Source of the DNA: Nemophila menziesii
Taxonomy: Eukaryota > Streptophyta > Magnoliopsida > Boraginales > Hydrophyllaceae
Length of the DNA stretch: 64,000 nt
Assembly: GCA_029959085.1 (NCBI GenBank)
Contig: JARWIR010000010.1
Coordinates: 31,302,731-31,366,730, forward strand
Direction of reading: 5' to 3'
Every line of letters begins with the position of its first letter. The stretch's first letter is position 1. Shown here piece by piece: positions 10,491 through 21,779 of the stretch. The position numbers and the translations under genes are program-made. A model generated the notes under the pieces. It was not told the DNA's origin, did no database searches, and saw only the letters and a program-made list of their open reading frames with translations.

Positions 10491-11821
10491 TCAAGGCGGA
10501 GGTAATTGTTTTCCACTTCTTAATTCAACTGCATGACAAACGTCATCTTTTAGAGCAATTGTATCACTTGGGAGTTGCCCTTTTGGCTTGTTTTGAAGTG
10601 TACTCGCCATGTGTGATAGTGTATGCTCGAGATTCTTGATTACCTTGGACTGGGGTTGGAGTCTTTGCTTCCTCATCTTCATATTTTCTTCAACTAGTTT
10701 CATCATTGCAGCCATACTTGAATCCAAACTCGAAGGTTGCTCTTGTGTAGCTTGTTGCATTGAATATTCAGGTGGTTCTTTATAAGCTTCTTTATAAATT
10801 GGCGCTTCTTGATAGATAGGTTGTGGTGGATTATAAGATTGGGGTCGAGATTGATAATAAGTCTCTTGATTTTTTACCCCATTTTGATTCTGTGGGGACT
10901 GATAATTGGCGTAATTTCCTTGAGAATGATAATAACCATTAGAATAATGGTTTCTTTGATGAGATACGAAGTAAATTGGAGCCGGATTATTCATACACTT
11001 CTCCCACGAATGATTTCTTGCTCCACAACCAGGACATGAAGGTAAAGTATGTACTAGATTTACCTGAGCTATTGTTCCCGCTTGTTCTCGTAATTCCTTG
11101 AGTTGTCGGTTTAATTCTTTGAGCCTTAGAGATTCTAAGGTCTCTTCTTGCTTTTCTGATTCTAACAACCAAATTCTCTCGGTATCCAACACTCCTTCCA
11201 TAATATTTTTAGCTACTTCAGGATCTAATAACACAAAACTTCCATCTCCTAACAAATTTCTCTTCTTTTGGACTCGTCATTGAGTCCTCCATAGAACATG
11301 GTTAATTGATATTCAGGCGATGAGACATGGAATGGACATCTCGCTTTCTTCTCAATAAAACGTAACCATGCTTCACCAACACTTTGCCCTTCTTCTTGCA
11401 TAAACTGTTCAAGCTCCAATATATCTTTTAAGCGTCTACTAACCGGATAGAATCAGTCTAGAAATTTTAATTGGAGTTTGTCCTAATATGGAATATCATC
11501 GGGATGTTGGGTATCGTACCAATCGCTTGCACCTCCGGTGAAAAAGAACTAGAACATAACGTAATACATCTGCTCCTTTGTAACAACTCTGATGATATTA
11601 GCGTCACAGATCTGCATAAAATTCTGAACATACCAGACCAGATCTTGTTGTGCAGCACCACTAAATTGTCCATGACTCGCAAATTGCTCTATCATGCCTG
11701 GATCTGGTCTAAATTTAGCGGCTTGGATTTCTGGAGTGCGGATTCCTCTCGGTTGCACTCTGAATGAGATGGGAAGATCAAGTTTCCTAGGGATTTCCAT
11801 CTGTAAAACCTGTAAAGACAA
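10491..11821 (-). pseudogene. Athila-type gag (broken)
   Basis: Gag forms the particle that packages element RNA. The N-terminal part (11549-11821) includes SFRVQPRGIRTPEI and the capsid-like block PGMIEQFASHGQFSG. The middle part is frame-broken around 11260-11540 (GEAWLRF-like sequence near 11370). The C-terminal part (10491-11255, 254 codons) has the zinc knuckle CPGCGARNHSWEKC (C-x2-C-x4-H-x4-C), a glutamine/tyrosine-rich linker and the ending ELRSGKQLPPP followed by a stop. At least two frameshifts. Confidence 0.8.
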
Positions 11822-11895
11822 AAGTTAAAAGAAAAGCGTAAAATAGAACTAACTAAAATAAAAGTACTAAATAAATGCACAAGGAATAACAATGT

Positions 11896-11915
11896 AGTCC
11901 CCGGCAGCGGCGCCA
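11896..11915 (-). other. Primer binding site, tRNA-Asp-like
   Basis: The minus strand reads TGGCGCCGCTGCCGGGGACT, six bases after the LTR end. It resembles the tRNA-Asp-type primer sites of Athila-clade elements, with small differences. Confidence 0.75.
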
Positions 11916-11921
11916 AAAACT

Positions 11922-13480
11922 TGGTGTCAACTTGGGTGTGATAAAAATATGATATAAATAAGTGCAAAAATTGACACCCTACAGGACGTATGCAAGTTTT
12001 AACGATAAATAAGATTCGTTCCTCAGAGACTACGAAGGTTAGAGAGAACTTATGCAAATTATCAAGTGCAAATATAAAAGCTAGATTAAATAATACCCAA
12101 GAAATTAAAAGACAATAGAGATTTTTGTTGATTTTTGTAAAATAGAAAATTAAAACTAATAAATTAAAGACGGAAAATTAAATACGAAGAAGAAAATAGT
12201 ATGAGAGTTTAGCTCAAGAAATTAGCAAGTAATCCCCACTTGCCTTGTTTATTCTAAACATGTAAGGGTGAATTATGTAGAATTGCACTAACCAGGATTC
12301 TAAATTCCTCCCTATCCCTAGAGAGAGAACTAGGACGGTGACCTTTCAACCACGAGGGGACCCAAAAAAGGGTTATCCTGCGCCACTAGGGTCCTAAGTC
12401 CAATCTTACCTACTATGATGATTGGTGATTAAATTAAACCTTAGTGGTTATCTAGTTAGGCTGGTATTGTCAGAACCAATTCATATACTAAACGTTTATG
12501 TGGTGTTTCAATAATTAAACACCCCTTCCGGGTGACCATCTAACTACTATTAAGCTAATCCTATACGCATGCATCTGCAAGGAAAACAGACAATAAATCA
12601 AAGCACATAAAACAAAGAATAAAACATGAATTCAATTTAAATACGACGGTATCCCAAATTAGATAGATGTAAAACAAGGACTAGGGTTCATACATATATT
12701 CTAAATCTCAAGATAAAATTAAATTAGTTCATACTAGAAGAAGAAAATAAAAAAAAAATACAAATTTGAAGGCTTGTGAAGACATGATGTAGTGTTCAGC
12801 TCTTTCCATACTTTTCTTCTCTTGATGTAAGGTTCTTCTTGGCTTAAGGATTCGCCAATGATGTGTTTCTTCTGATTAAAGGGTGTATTTATAGGGTATA
12901 GGTAGACCTAATTCGTTTTCTTGGAGTGGAAGATAAGTAACTTGGACTCCTAGCCCAACTCAAATTTGTAACCCTAAAATATTGAAAAGGTAATAATCTG
13001 CCGTTGTTTTGTTTTGGCCATAACTTCTTCGTTCCAACTCCGATTAACACGTTCCATATGTCGAAACTGATTGTCTCAGAAATCTCTATAACTTTGATTC
13101 AGAACATTCTTGCAAATTACTAGTCAATCTTGAGTTATGATCATTTTAATGGACGTGGCTGGTGAAATTTAGATTTATTTGGCAACTTTATCGTTCCATA
13201 CTTATCCTTTCTTTCCTTTATCTCCAATTTTCATGCATATATTCTTTCCTTTATCTCTTAGTATTGATTTGGAATCAAATTAATTTCTATCTATATCTTT
13301 AAAGCTTCACACTAAATAAACAAATTAAACCAAATATGATCTAAATATAATAAATAATTAAATCAAGACCAGAAATAGGAAAGTGTAGTAAATAATAGGA
13401 AAATCGACTTATAAACTAATAAATACACCTAAAATGGTTTCTTCAAGGTAGATTAATTCATCATAAATAGGGAGATATCA
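11922..13480 (-). repeat. Element 1 5' LTR, complete (about 1.56 kb)
   Basis: Minus-strand ends are TGATATCTCCC...TTGACACCA (TG...CA). Relative to the left LTR it carries the full R/U5 side, including the gattcgttcctcagagactacgaagg block shared by all family members here. Confidence 0.85.
12884..12895 (-). promoter_or_regulatory. LTR TATA box
   Basis: Minus-strand CCTATAAATACA. The same box is conserved in other family LTRs: about 3237-3248, 35461-35472, 40792-40803 and, on the + strand, 56528-56541. It is the likely Pol II core promoter of the retroelement RNA. Confidence 0.6.
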
Positions 13481-13483
13481 ATG

Positions 13484-13840
13484 TTATTAATGAAGATGAT
13501 TACAGGGTTAGCCTATGGAATGCTATAATTTTATAATCAGACATGTACAAGGATAATCAATATTGTGTATTAGGTGATTTCAATGAGATCTTAAAAGTAG
13601 AGGACAAGCTTAATTGCATAGCTTTGGATAAAGGATCTGGAGAATTTGGTGATTGTATTGATAGTTCTAATCTGTATGAACATCAGTACTGTGGCAAATA
13701 TTACACATGGACAAACAAGAATGAAACTGGTCAATTAAGAGCGAGTAAAATAGATCTAGTTTTTATCAATGATGAATGGATGAAATTGGTTTAATATAAT
13801 ATCCTAATCATGCCTCCTTCCACTTCAGATCATTGTGACA
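13484..13840 (+). pseudogene. LINE endonuclease domain, C-terminal half
   Basis: Exonuclease-endonuclease-phosphatase fold that nicks target DNA. Seen: YCVLGDFNEI (GDFN motif), YTWTNK, KIDLVF and, after a stop near 13793, a TSDHC motif (the catalytic SDH) near 13827. The N-terminal half is lost at the LTR junction. Confidence 0.75.
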
Positions 13841-14094
13841 TTAAGGTAATATTAAATCATTCTAAAATTACTTTTCCAAGTGCTTTCAGGTTCTTCAATA
13901 TTTGGACACAACATGAGGAGTATCTAAACATTGTCAAGAAAGCCTAGAACACTCAGATCAGTGGCAATTTCATGTTTCAAATTTGTATGAAAAAGAAAGT
14001 GGTTAAAAGAGATATGAGAATGTTTAATAACAAATATTTCAGAAGGAATTCTGAGCAAATCACTGCTATTAAAAATCAACTTAGCATCATTTAG

Positions 14095-15465
14095 ATGCAA
14101 ATTATGATTAGTGCTAGTGATTCAACTACTCATGTTGAAGAGAAAGATTTACTTAAATCTTTGGAGGAAACTACTCTTATTCAAAATGAAGTACTCAGGC
14201 AGAAATCTAGAGAAACATTCAAAAATGATAGTGACTCCTACTCTTTATATTTTCATAAAATGGTTAAAGGGAGGCTAGCAAAGAATACCATCTCCACACT
14301 TATTAATGATGATGGTGTAGTACTTACAGATCATGAACTTATCAAGAATGAATTTATTTCTAATTACAGAAAGCTGCTAGGGACTGAAGAGAGTGAACAA
14401 GAAAGTTGTTCGGTTAATACTATAAAGAAGTTATTAAACTATGGAGTACCCGAAGAGTATAAGGATGTTTTAACTACTCCTATTACTGATTTAGAAATCA
14501 AGGAAGCTTTGTTTTCTATTAATGACAACAGATGTCTTGGACCTGATGGTCTTAATGCATGTCTTTATAAATCATCTTGTAGCATCATTTAAAAAGACTT
14601 TTGCAATGCTATTAGGAAATGCTTTGAGTCGGGGGAGTTATTCAAACAAGTAAATGCTACAAATATAGTTCTTATACCTAAAGAGAAACACTCATCAAAT
14701 GTAAGAAAATCCAGGCCTATTTCTTGTGTTAATGTGATTTACAAAGGATTATATAAAGTTATTGCTAATAGATTGAAAAAGATTCTTCATCTCATTATCT
14801 CTATCAATCAGGCTGCTTATGTTACAAGTATATTAATTAGTGATAACATCCTTGTTGTTCAAGATATTATTCTTGACTATGAGAAGAAAGACATTACTCC
14901 AAGATGTACTATAAATTTAGATTTATAGAAAGCCTATGATAGTGTAAATTGTTGCTTTCTACTCAATACTTTGGAGGCTTTTGGATTCCCTAGAGCTTTT
15001 GTGCAATGGATTAGAATGTGAGTATGCACTCTTAGTTACACTATAGTAAATATTGGGCAGGCTTGTGGCTTTTTTAAGGGGGAGAGAGGGCTCAGACAAG
15101 AAGACCCTCTCTCCCCATACTTATTTGCAATTTGCATGGAAGTTTTTTACAAGATCATTCCATCAAGTTGATTTGAAGAATAGTCAATTTCCATCCTATA
15201 ATGTAGAGATCTTAAACTAAACCACATCATCTTTGCAGATGATTTATTAATCTTCTCTAAAGCTGATGACGATTCTATTCGAATTATTAAGAAGGCCCTG
15301 AGTTTATTTACAAGATTCTAAGGTTTAGGCATTAATTTTGCTAAAAGTGAAATTTATTTTGGGGTAGTTGAAGTATCTGTGCAGGAAAGATTCTCTAATA
15401 TCCTCAACATTAAGATAGGAAAAATTCTTGTAAGATATTTAGGTGTCCCTTTAATCTCAAAAATT
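14095..15465 (+). pseudogene. LINE B reverse transcriptase (broken)
   Basis: Motifs in order: LGPDGLN near 14537, KSRPISCVNVIYK near 14710, INQAAYV, an aspartate motif in INLDL*KAYDSVN interrupted by TAG at about 14926, GLRQEDPLSPYLFAICMEV near 15090, and the catalytic IIFADDLLIFSK near 15230. The 14095-14592 and 14734-14928 stretches are still open. Stops and indels elsewhere. It has no active product. Confidence 0.85.
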
Positions 15466-15483
15466 AAGTGTCAGTGATGGTAT

Positions 15484-15720
15484 GTTGCTTGTAGAAAATA
15501 TCTCTGCTTCAATCAATCTGTGGAACTCTAAATTATTATCCTATGCTGGAAGAGCTGAACTAATAAAGACTGTACTCATGAATAGATTTCTCTTTTGGTG
15601 TGGTTGCTTGTAGAAAAGATCTCCACTTCAATCAATCTGTAGAAATCTAAATTATTATCCTATGCTGGAAGAGCTGAACTAATAAAGACTATACTCATGA
15701 ATAGAGTTGTCTTTTGGTGA
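15484..15720 (+). repeat. Tandem duplication inside LINE B, 119-bp period
   Basis: Units 15484-15600 and 15603-15720 both begin gttgcttgtagaaaa and end tcttttggtg or similar, with about 8 differences by eye. Other plant LINEs have one copy of this RT-thumb segment, so this is a local duplication. Confidence 0.8.
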
Positions 15721-15780
15721 AGATTTTTCATGTTACCCAAACAAGTAACATATAAGATCAATCAGAAGATGGCTAGTTAC

Positions 15781-16197
15781 TTATGAAAAGGTGATCTTAG
15801 TGGTGCTCAAGGGGCAAAAGTGGCCTGGTATGATGTTTGCTCCCTTAAGGAAGTTGGAGGTTTGAATATTCCTTGTATTGAAAGTATTAATAAGGTATGT
15901 TTGCTTTACACTTTTTGGAGAATGTATGCTAGAGGGAACAATTTGTGGAGCAAATGGGTTCATTCTAATATACTCAAAGACAAATGTGTATGGAGCTTGG
16001 AGTATAAACAGACACACACATGGATATGGAAGCAACTAATGAAAGTCAGAGAAATAGCTTTCAATTTTATTCATCATTCTGTCAAAAATGGTGAACATAC
16101 ATACATAATCCGAGATAGCTGGATAAACAAACAGAAGAGGGCCTCTATTCTTTTTCGAATACATATGAGAGCCACTTTGGACTCGGAATCATTTTGA
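15781..16197 (+). pseudogene. LINE B post-RT region
   Basis: Open from 15820 to 16197 (125 codons): a GGLNIPCIESINK block equivalent to the GGLGxR region after LINE RTs, then a W-rich stretch (WSKWVHSNIL, WIWKQLMKVR). It ends where a tRNA-like sequence (16206-16256) intrudes. Confidence 0.65.
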
Positions 16198-16205
16198 CTC
16201 CAGTA

Positions 16206-16256
16206 GATTCAATCCCAGGACCTCCTGGTCTCTGCGGAGTAGTCTAACAACTAGAC
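16206..16256 (-). other. tRNA-like A-box/B-box remnant
   Basis: The minus strand has TAGTTGTTAGACTACT (A-box/D-arm-like), then GGGATTGAATCT (B-box-like), spaced as in a tRNA. There is no acceptor stem pairing that I can see. It could be a SINE head or a tRNA pseudogene captured in the LINE. Not a functional tRNA. Confidence 0.3.
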
Positions 16257-16318
16257 AAACTATTGATCTTTATTGATCCTCTATTCTAAACACTAAATTC
16301 AATAACTCCAATTCCAGC

Positions 16319-16746
16319 TACAACAAGACTGTGGCTTTACGCTATGGGAGAAATCGAGGGAGATTATCACCTTGCATTGGTAAAATCCTTCCTGAGCTCA
16401 ATTCTATTTCTTTGACAAGCGGCAATGATTTAATCTTCTGGTCTGAAAGCATGAAAGGGAAGTTTTCATTCAAAAAACTCTTCTAAAAATTATTGAAGAG
16501 AAGGTAACGGGGGAATGGGATAGCATCATCTAGTACAACAAGACTGTGGCTTCACACTATGGGAGAAATTGATGGAGATTATCACCTTGCATTGGTAAGA
16601 TCCTTCCTGAGCTCTGTTCTATTTCCTTAACAAGCGCAATGATTTAATCTTCTGGTCTGAAAGCATAAAAGGGAAGTTTTCATTCAAAAAACTCTTCTAA
16701 AAATTACTGAAGAGAAGGTAAAGGTGGAATGGGCTAGCATCATCTA
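16319..16746 (+). repeat. Tandem duplication inside LINE B, 215-bp period
   Basis: Two copies of a unit beginning tacaacaagactgtggc (16319 and 16534) and ending tagcatcatctag. The copies differ at roughly a dozen positions. They include the sequence just upstream of the zf-RVT-like end. Confidence 0.8.
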
Positions 16747-16829
16747 GGCAAAGGGGTGTATCACAAGGTGCTTTTTCACTTCTTGGCTTGCTATTAAAGA
16801 TATATTACCTACAATAAACTAGAATAGAA

Positions 16830-17910
16830 GAATGGGGTTTACAATGTAATTCACTCTACGTGTTCTGTAATCAATACAAATAGGATATTAATCACTTAAT
16901 TATTTAATCATTTACTGACAAGATTGATGCACAGTTGTCGAATCTTGTATACATCTTCAGATTTAATGAGCTTAGTAGAAGAATTGATTGATGTGTGCCC
17001 TAACATTGAGGTACGAATGATTGTTAGCATCTGCTTCACTACATATGTGTATTGCATCTAGGCGGAACGAAACTCAAGAGTTCTTGGTGATGCAACAAGG
17101 AATAAAGAGTCAATTTTTAATCGGATTGAAGCTCTTGTAGTGATAAAGCTGAAGAGGAGAGCTTTCAAGACAAAAAATGCAGAGTGTATTCTGACCAATT
17201 TGCTCGTTTAGTCTTTATAGAGGTCAAAGTTATATAAAGTGCAATTTTTACCCAAATGTTAAGGGTTTCTTATATCTTTAGTCCCTTATGTTATATTAGG
17301 TCCTCCCCGGGTCCTCATAGCTTGTAATACATTGGTTTGTTGATCTTCATTTATAAAAGTTTGATTTGATGATAAAAAAAAGAATCCATGTTTATGCTTA
17401 CTTTGTTGATTCTGGGTCCGCGTCCTCTAGGTTCTTTCTCCGTCCTATTTTTGATGAGTTGGAAATATTATGGGATATGAGACATCACACTGATGAAAAC
17501 ACTCATCCCTCCAATCACATGTCTTCATTCGCCCAATTTTGTTGTAGAATTCAAGTATGGGCTTCTTCTTCGATATCTGAGCCGAGGGTAGGTGTAAACG
17601 TATCGTGATCGGCCCATGTCTCTAGTTGAAACTTGGGACTTTCCTCCTCAAAGTCATGTAAAACGAAAAATCACGAGTTAATAATACGAATATTTTTTAA
17701 CATAAAATGATTAAAAATACGATGAACATTACCTCCATCAGTCGGTGACGGGTCTGCGTAAGGGTGTTTGAGCCATGACTGGGGCCTTACTTCTCTCTAT
17801 TTTTTTTCGTAGGTGACCTCAAATGTTGAAATTAATTTCATTTAATAGATATGTAAAATAGAAAAAAAAGTTCAATAAGTGTTTACCTAGAACTCTTTAC
17901 TACTCCGCAT
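16830..17910. other. Interval with no recognisable gene
   Basis: AT-rich DNA with one 80-codon + frame (17366-17608) of unknown kind. The minus strand of 17400-17640 is also partly open and acidic. I cannot assign it. It may belong to the degraded element ending at 19731. Confidence 0.3.
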
Positions 17911-18297
17911 CTACAATATCAACTCAAACTTATCTAGACCCATATCCTTCGAAGGTTGACCGGTCCAGAGCCAATCCTTGCGTGTTGTCCCCTTTTGATC
18001 ATTGTTTCTAGTAAAACACTTTTGGTGGATGTGCAGATGTATGTTTGACAAGTCCGGACTCTTTCTCCACTCCTCCACGGGAAAATAAAGCAACAAAAAA
18101 TTACAAAAATTAACTAAAAATTTTGATTTAACAAAAACAGATTGAAAACGGATCTTACTTTGAGGTGAGCCCATATGATATTCTTTTTCCTCCGTAGGAG
18201 GCGATTCCACTTGAGATAATGTTCCATGATACGATGCCAAATGGAGTTCCCTATCACTTGTTCCACCTAGTGTGTTGTATCCACAACGGGGTTCCAC
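17911..18297 (-). CDS. Hypothetical protein fragment, possibly a transposon exon
   Basis: A 128-codon minus frame. The middle (about 18080-18160) is very AT-rich, begins with GTAAG at about 18160 and looks like an intron read through by chance. The flanks (GTSDRELHLASYHGTLSQVE; EWRKSPDLSNIHLHIHQKCF) look more like coding sequence. I do not recognise a family. The nearby CACTA-like end at 19731 makes a tnpA-type exon a reasonable guess, but nothing proves it. Confidence 0.25.
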   Translation of the reverse strand: MEPRCGYNTLGGTSDRELHLASYHGTLSQVESPPTEEKEYHMGSPQSKIRFQSVFVKSKFLVNFCNFLLLYFPVEEWRKSPDLSNIHLHIHQKCFTRNNDQKGTTRKDWLWTGQPSKDMGLDKFELIL

Positions 18298-18469
18298 GTG
18301 TTGTCCTCCCAGTAAGACTCTATTGGTTACACTCCACCATATTCAGCCTTAGCCTTCTTCGTCGTTCGGAGAATACTCTTACCTCTCTTATTAGCTTATC
18401 ATATATGACCCGAAGAATGCTCTTACCCCTCTTTACTACCCCAAATAATTGCATTATAGCCCATGCATA

Positions 18470-19010
18470 TACAGAAAAAATGACTTTTACCCCCCGAAAC
18501 ATCAGACATACAAGATTGAACCCCTAAACTTTCTAAAGTACTACTTTAACCAAATATACTTTTAGGAATTAACATTTAACCCCCCTACTGATTTCGAAAA
18601 TCAACTTTGATCACTAATACTTTCAAAAAAATGATTTATATCCCCGCAAATTTTGGACATAAACGATTTAACCACCCAAACTTATTATATTTTTTTAACC
18701 ATAAATACTTGTGAAATTGAAAAATAAAAAACCTAAATACTTGTGAAATTGAGAAAAAAAAACTCTAAACAGTTAGAATTGACAAAAGAACTTTAACACT
18801 TTCAAAAATGACAAATAACCCCTAAACACTTTTTAAATTGACATTCAATATCTACAAAAAATACCATAAAAACTTCAAAAAATTGACAATAAAAAATCAT
18901 ATACACTTTTGAAATGACAAATACCTCCTTTAACACTTTCAAAAATTACAAATAATCCCTCTTAACACAATAATTACACAATAAATCCATAATAAACTAA
19001 CATAATTATA
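18470..19010. repeat. Degenerate AT-rich repeats
   Basis: Many loose copies of a unit like aaacactttcaaaattgacaaataacccct, 25-30 bp apart and strongly diverged. No coding potential. Confidence 0.45.
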
Positions 19011-19299
19011 ATTTGAAATTTCATAATACAATTGATCTCCCACTCCATACACAATAAATCAACACTTTTAGAATACCACTAGCTGGTTGTGTATTATTGG
19101 TGGGCAACTATAACAACAAAAGGATTGGGAGAGGTGGCCGGAAAGCTGAAGACAGCGGTGTGCGAGGTGGAGATGACAAGAAAGTTGCTGGGACATGAGA
19201 GCTTGCTAGGGCGGAGCGTATTTTAGTTTGAGGGGAAGGGGGTTATAAGTTAGATAATAAGAATTTTTAACCTATTCTTAGTTTTATAAAATTTAAAGA

Positions 19300-19731
19300 C
19301 TTTTAGAGATCACCACGTGGTCGCTAGAGAATAATGATAGCCGCTAAGGATAATTGGTAAAAACGGGCGGGTAATTTGAACAACCAAATGAAATAGATAG
19401 TCGCTAAAGGCTACATCGAATCTATCGACCACCAATGGTTCCAAATGGGCTATCTCTAGCGACCACCAACAACGGTTGCTGAAGATGTGGTCGATAGAGA
19501 TGGGAACTGTAGTAATCACAAGCAACGGTCGGTAATTGATTAAAGTTTTTAACGGCCAATCAAGTGGCCTGGAAAAGTATTAACTCATTAGTAAGTATTG
19601 GGTGGTTGTCAAAGGTGGTTTATTTGATCGGTAAAGATTAGCGACTATAATACAATCGTTGAAATTTTTTCTTTAGCAACAACATAAAACAATCGTTAAA
19701 GGTGTGATCGTTATAACGTGAACTGTAGTAG
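19300..19731. repeat. CACTA-like subterminal repeats and terminus
   Basis: Repeated short motifs (gtcgctaaag, gaccaccaa, atcgttaaagg) in both orientations end at ctgtagtag (19723-19731), close to the CACTA terminus TGTAGTG. No matching left end with such repeats is visible between 16830 and 19300, so the partner end is lost or unrecognisable. Confidence 0.5.
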
Positions 19732-20221
19732 GTATAAAATATAATACTTTTTGTTTGTCCATGATTATAAGAAGCAACTTCAATTAATGGAGTCGAAAAA
19801 GTACCACACAAACAACAAAAAGATGGCCCATAAATACTTTATCTCTTCTGGTGGAAAACAAACGGTGTCTTGTCTTATAAAAGGAAAGGGATGTTGTAAA
19901 GAATCTTTGATGGTCCAATATTTCACTGTATTTAGTCCGGTTTATGCATGTCATATGCTCTAATACCATCATTATCAACTTTTAGTTCGAGTTTAGCTAT
20001 CATTTAGAAAAGACACTAAGATCATCATTATTGTCCTTGTTGAAATATACCATACAGAAGAAATGTAGGCGTGGAAAGATGGTTGTTCATCATAGAACAC
20101 ACTTTTTCTTTTTTGTTCAAATCATCGAACACACTGTTATGTGTGTAATGTTAACATAATTGTTAATAGATTGGTTGATTCAATTAAAAAGCTAAATTTC
20201 CCTTGATACCATGTTATTATG
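19732..20221. other. Interval with no recognisable gene
   Basis: AT-rich, with two short overlapping frames on opposite strands that I consider chance. It is the host sequence of the Copia insertion at 20227. Confidence 0.4.
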
Positions 20222-20226
20222 TATAG
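20222..20226. repeat. Target site duplication TATAG, left
   Basis: TATAG directly precedes the LTR start TGTTGG and recurs at 26150-26154. Confidence 0.9.
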
Positions 20227-20987
20227 TGTTGGTCAAATGAGATTTTTACCCAAGGGATGACCATGTTTACGATGACAGTGGGTGACTCAATTTAAAAAAA
20301 TGATTCGAATATTAATTAACGTAATACATTCATCTGGTAAAAAATCATTTGAAGTTGAATGAGAAATTGAGTCATAAAATTTGAAGAAATTAAAAGAAAA
20401 AAAATTAAAAATAATAATAATACATGTTTTTTTTTTTCTTTTGGTTATGAAGCAAAGCAAAACAAAGAAAAAAAAAGGTACTGCTGGGCTTTGAATCTGG
20501 GCCTCCAATCTAGTGGGCTTTTGGGCCAGACTTTTATACCATCTGGACCAGCTTATGTTTTGGTCTTCTATACTAAACTAAACGTTGTGTCTTTTAATGT
20601 AACGTATCTTCAAATGAACCATCACAACTCTTTTGCCAAATCCATCTTTTCATCTTCTATAAATAGTTGGCCAACTCAAATATTTTCATTCATTCATTTT
20701 TCAAAGCATTAAAATTATAAGAGAGAGATAGAAAAGAAGCAGCATTATTAAGTTCGTCGAAATTCTTAAGAATTCGTGTGTCAGTTTCTTTTGAATAGTT
20801 TTTGTCGTTGTATCCTGGAGGTTGAAGCCAACAAACGTAAGACACCGGTACGTGGCCTAAATACCTTAAATACATCGAATCCAATCCGAGCCTCGACAAG
20901 TAAAGTTGTTTATTTATATATACTTTTATTTTATTTTTGCATTAGTTTCTATATTGTTTTACTGGTTTATACAAATAAAACACAACA
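20227..20987 (+). repeat. Copia 1 5' LTR (761 bp)
   Basis: Starts TGTTGGTCAAATGAG and ends ACACAACA. It is nearly the same as the 3' LTR, with a small number of substitutions and short indels in an A/T run near 20400-20470. Confidence 0.9.
20656..20666 (+). promoter_or_regulatory. TATA box in Copia 1 5' LTR
   Basis: TCTATAAATAG, about 35-40 bp before a purine-rich candidate start region. The same sequence is at about 25818-25828 in the 3' LTR. Confidence 0.6.
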
Positions 20988-21779
20988 ATTTAAGGTACTT
21001 ATGATTCACGTTGTATAAACCAGAAAACATTTTCTCTTTATGTTTTTATAAACTTTACTTTTACGAAATTTCTGGGTCTGTGTATACAGAACATGAATAT
21101 TACATTCTATTTCTTTTCTCTTATTCTAATTTCTAGGCTTGTGTATACATACTAGAAAAATACTCGCTTACTAACGTCATATTACGTTGTAATATTAGTG
21201 TGTTTTTAACAACTAATATCAATCTTGCTAGTATCTGCATACTTGTCGAACCTTGTGGTTTAAAAATTTTCCGCTAAAAGAATTCTTAATTGATTGAGAT
21301 TCTTCTTTTACGTGAATTGATTATCTCTTTAATTTCTTCGTTCCTCTACAACAAGAATATAAAAACTTGGGGGACTAACAAAAATAAAAAAACTTGGGGA
21401 ATTAAAATTAATTTAATCATTTTTGTCGTAAGAAAGAATCAAGTTTTTGTGTTGTCTTTTAGTGAGAAAGGTTGAATAATTCGTTTGTTTGAATTATCTA
21501 TAATATTGTGTAATCTTTGGTAATTGAAATGATGTCTACCAAGATAAACAATATGTCCAGAAATGATGGAATCGGTAACAACATACCATTAACAATTTCA
21601 CTTATGGAAAATACATTTGTGGGACATGATCCCGCCTCTTATAGACCCGTTGAGAAGTCTAAGAGGTTAAATGGAAATGATTATCTGTGTAAAGGAATAG
21701 ATGGCCGAAATCACAGAGGGTAAAGGCAGTTCCATGAAAGGGAAATAAGGCCAAGCAACCATGACTAAGATCAAATAAG
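20988..21779 (+). pseudogene. Copia 1 leader and gag remnant
   Basis: Between the LTR and PR. AT-rich leader, then about 200 bp of weak coding remnant (21517-21723) including a FVGHDPASYR-like stretch that may be the gag start. A full Copia gag is about 0.8-1 kb, so most is deleted. No zinc knuckle is seen. Confidence 0.4.

Larger units (their letters stand above)
2813..13480 (-). mobile_element. Athila-like Ty3/Gypsy LTR retrotransposon (element 1)
   Basis: Minus-strand order: 5' LTR 11922-13480, tRNA-Asp-like primer site 11896-11915, gag, PR, RT-RNase H, IN, a 2.9-kb 3' region, polypurine tract, and a 3' LTR whose U5 side is lost. The non-chromodomain integrase, the long 3' region after pol and the primer site fit the Athila/Tat clade. 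Every coding domain has frameshifts or stops. The 5-bp flank on the right is atgtt, but no matching left copy exists because the left end is truncated. Confidence 0.85.
13481..16830 (+). mobile_element. Decayed L1-type LINE (LINE B)
   Basis: Begins inside the endonuclease domain at the LTR edge, then RT, post-RT and zf-RVT-like parts (about 16740-16830), all in the + direction with many stops. Its RT motifs partly repeat those of LINE A, so it is a separate copy. Two tandem duplications (15484-15720 and 16319-16746) swell the C-terminal part. No 3' poly(A) is obvious. Confidence 0.8.

Noticed and set aside
11471..11767. 98-codon + strand frame
   Set aside because: Antisense shadow of gag.
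20690..20899. 69-codon antisense frame in the Copia 1 LTR (also 25852-26061)
   Set aside because: LTR sequence read backwards; conserved only because the LTRs are copies.
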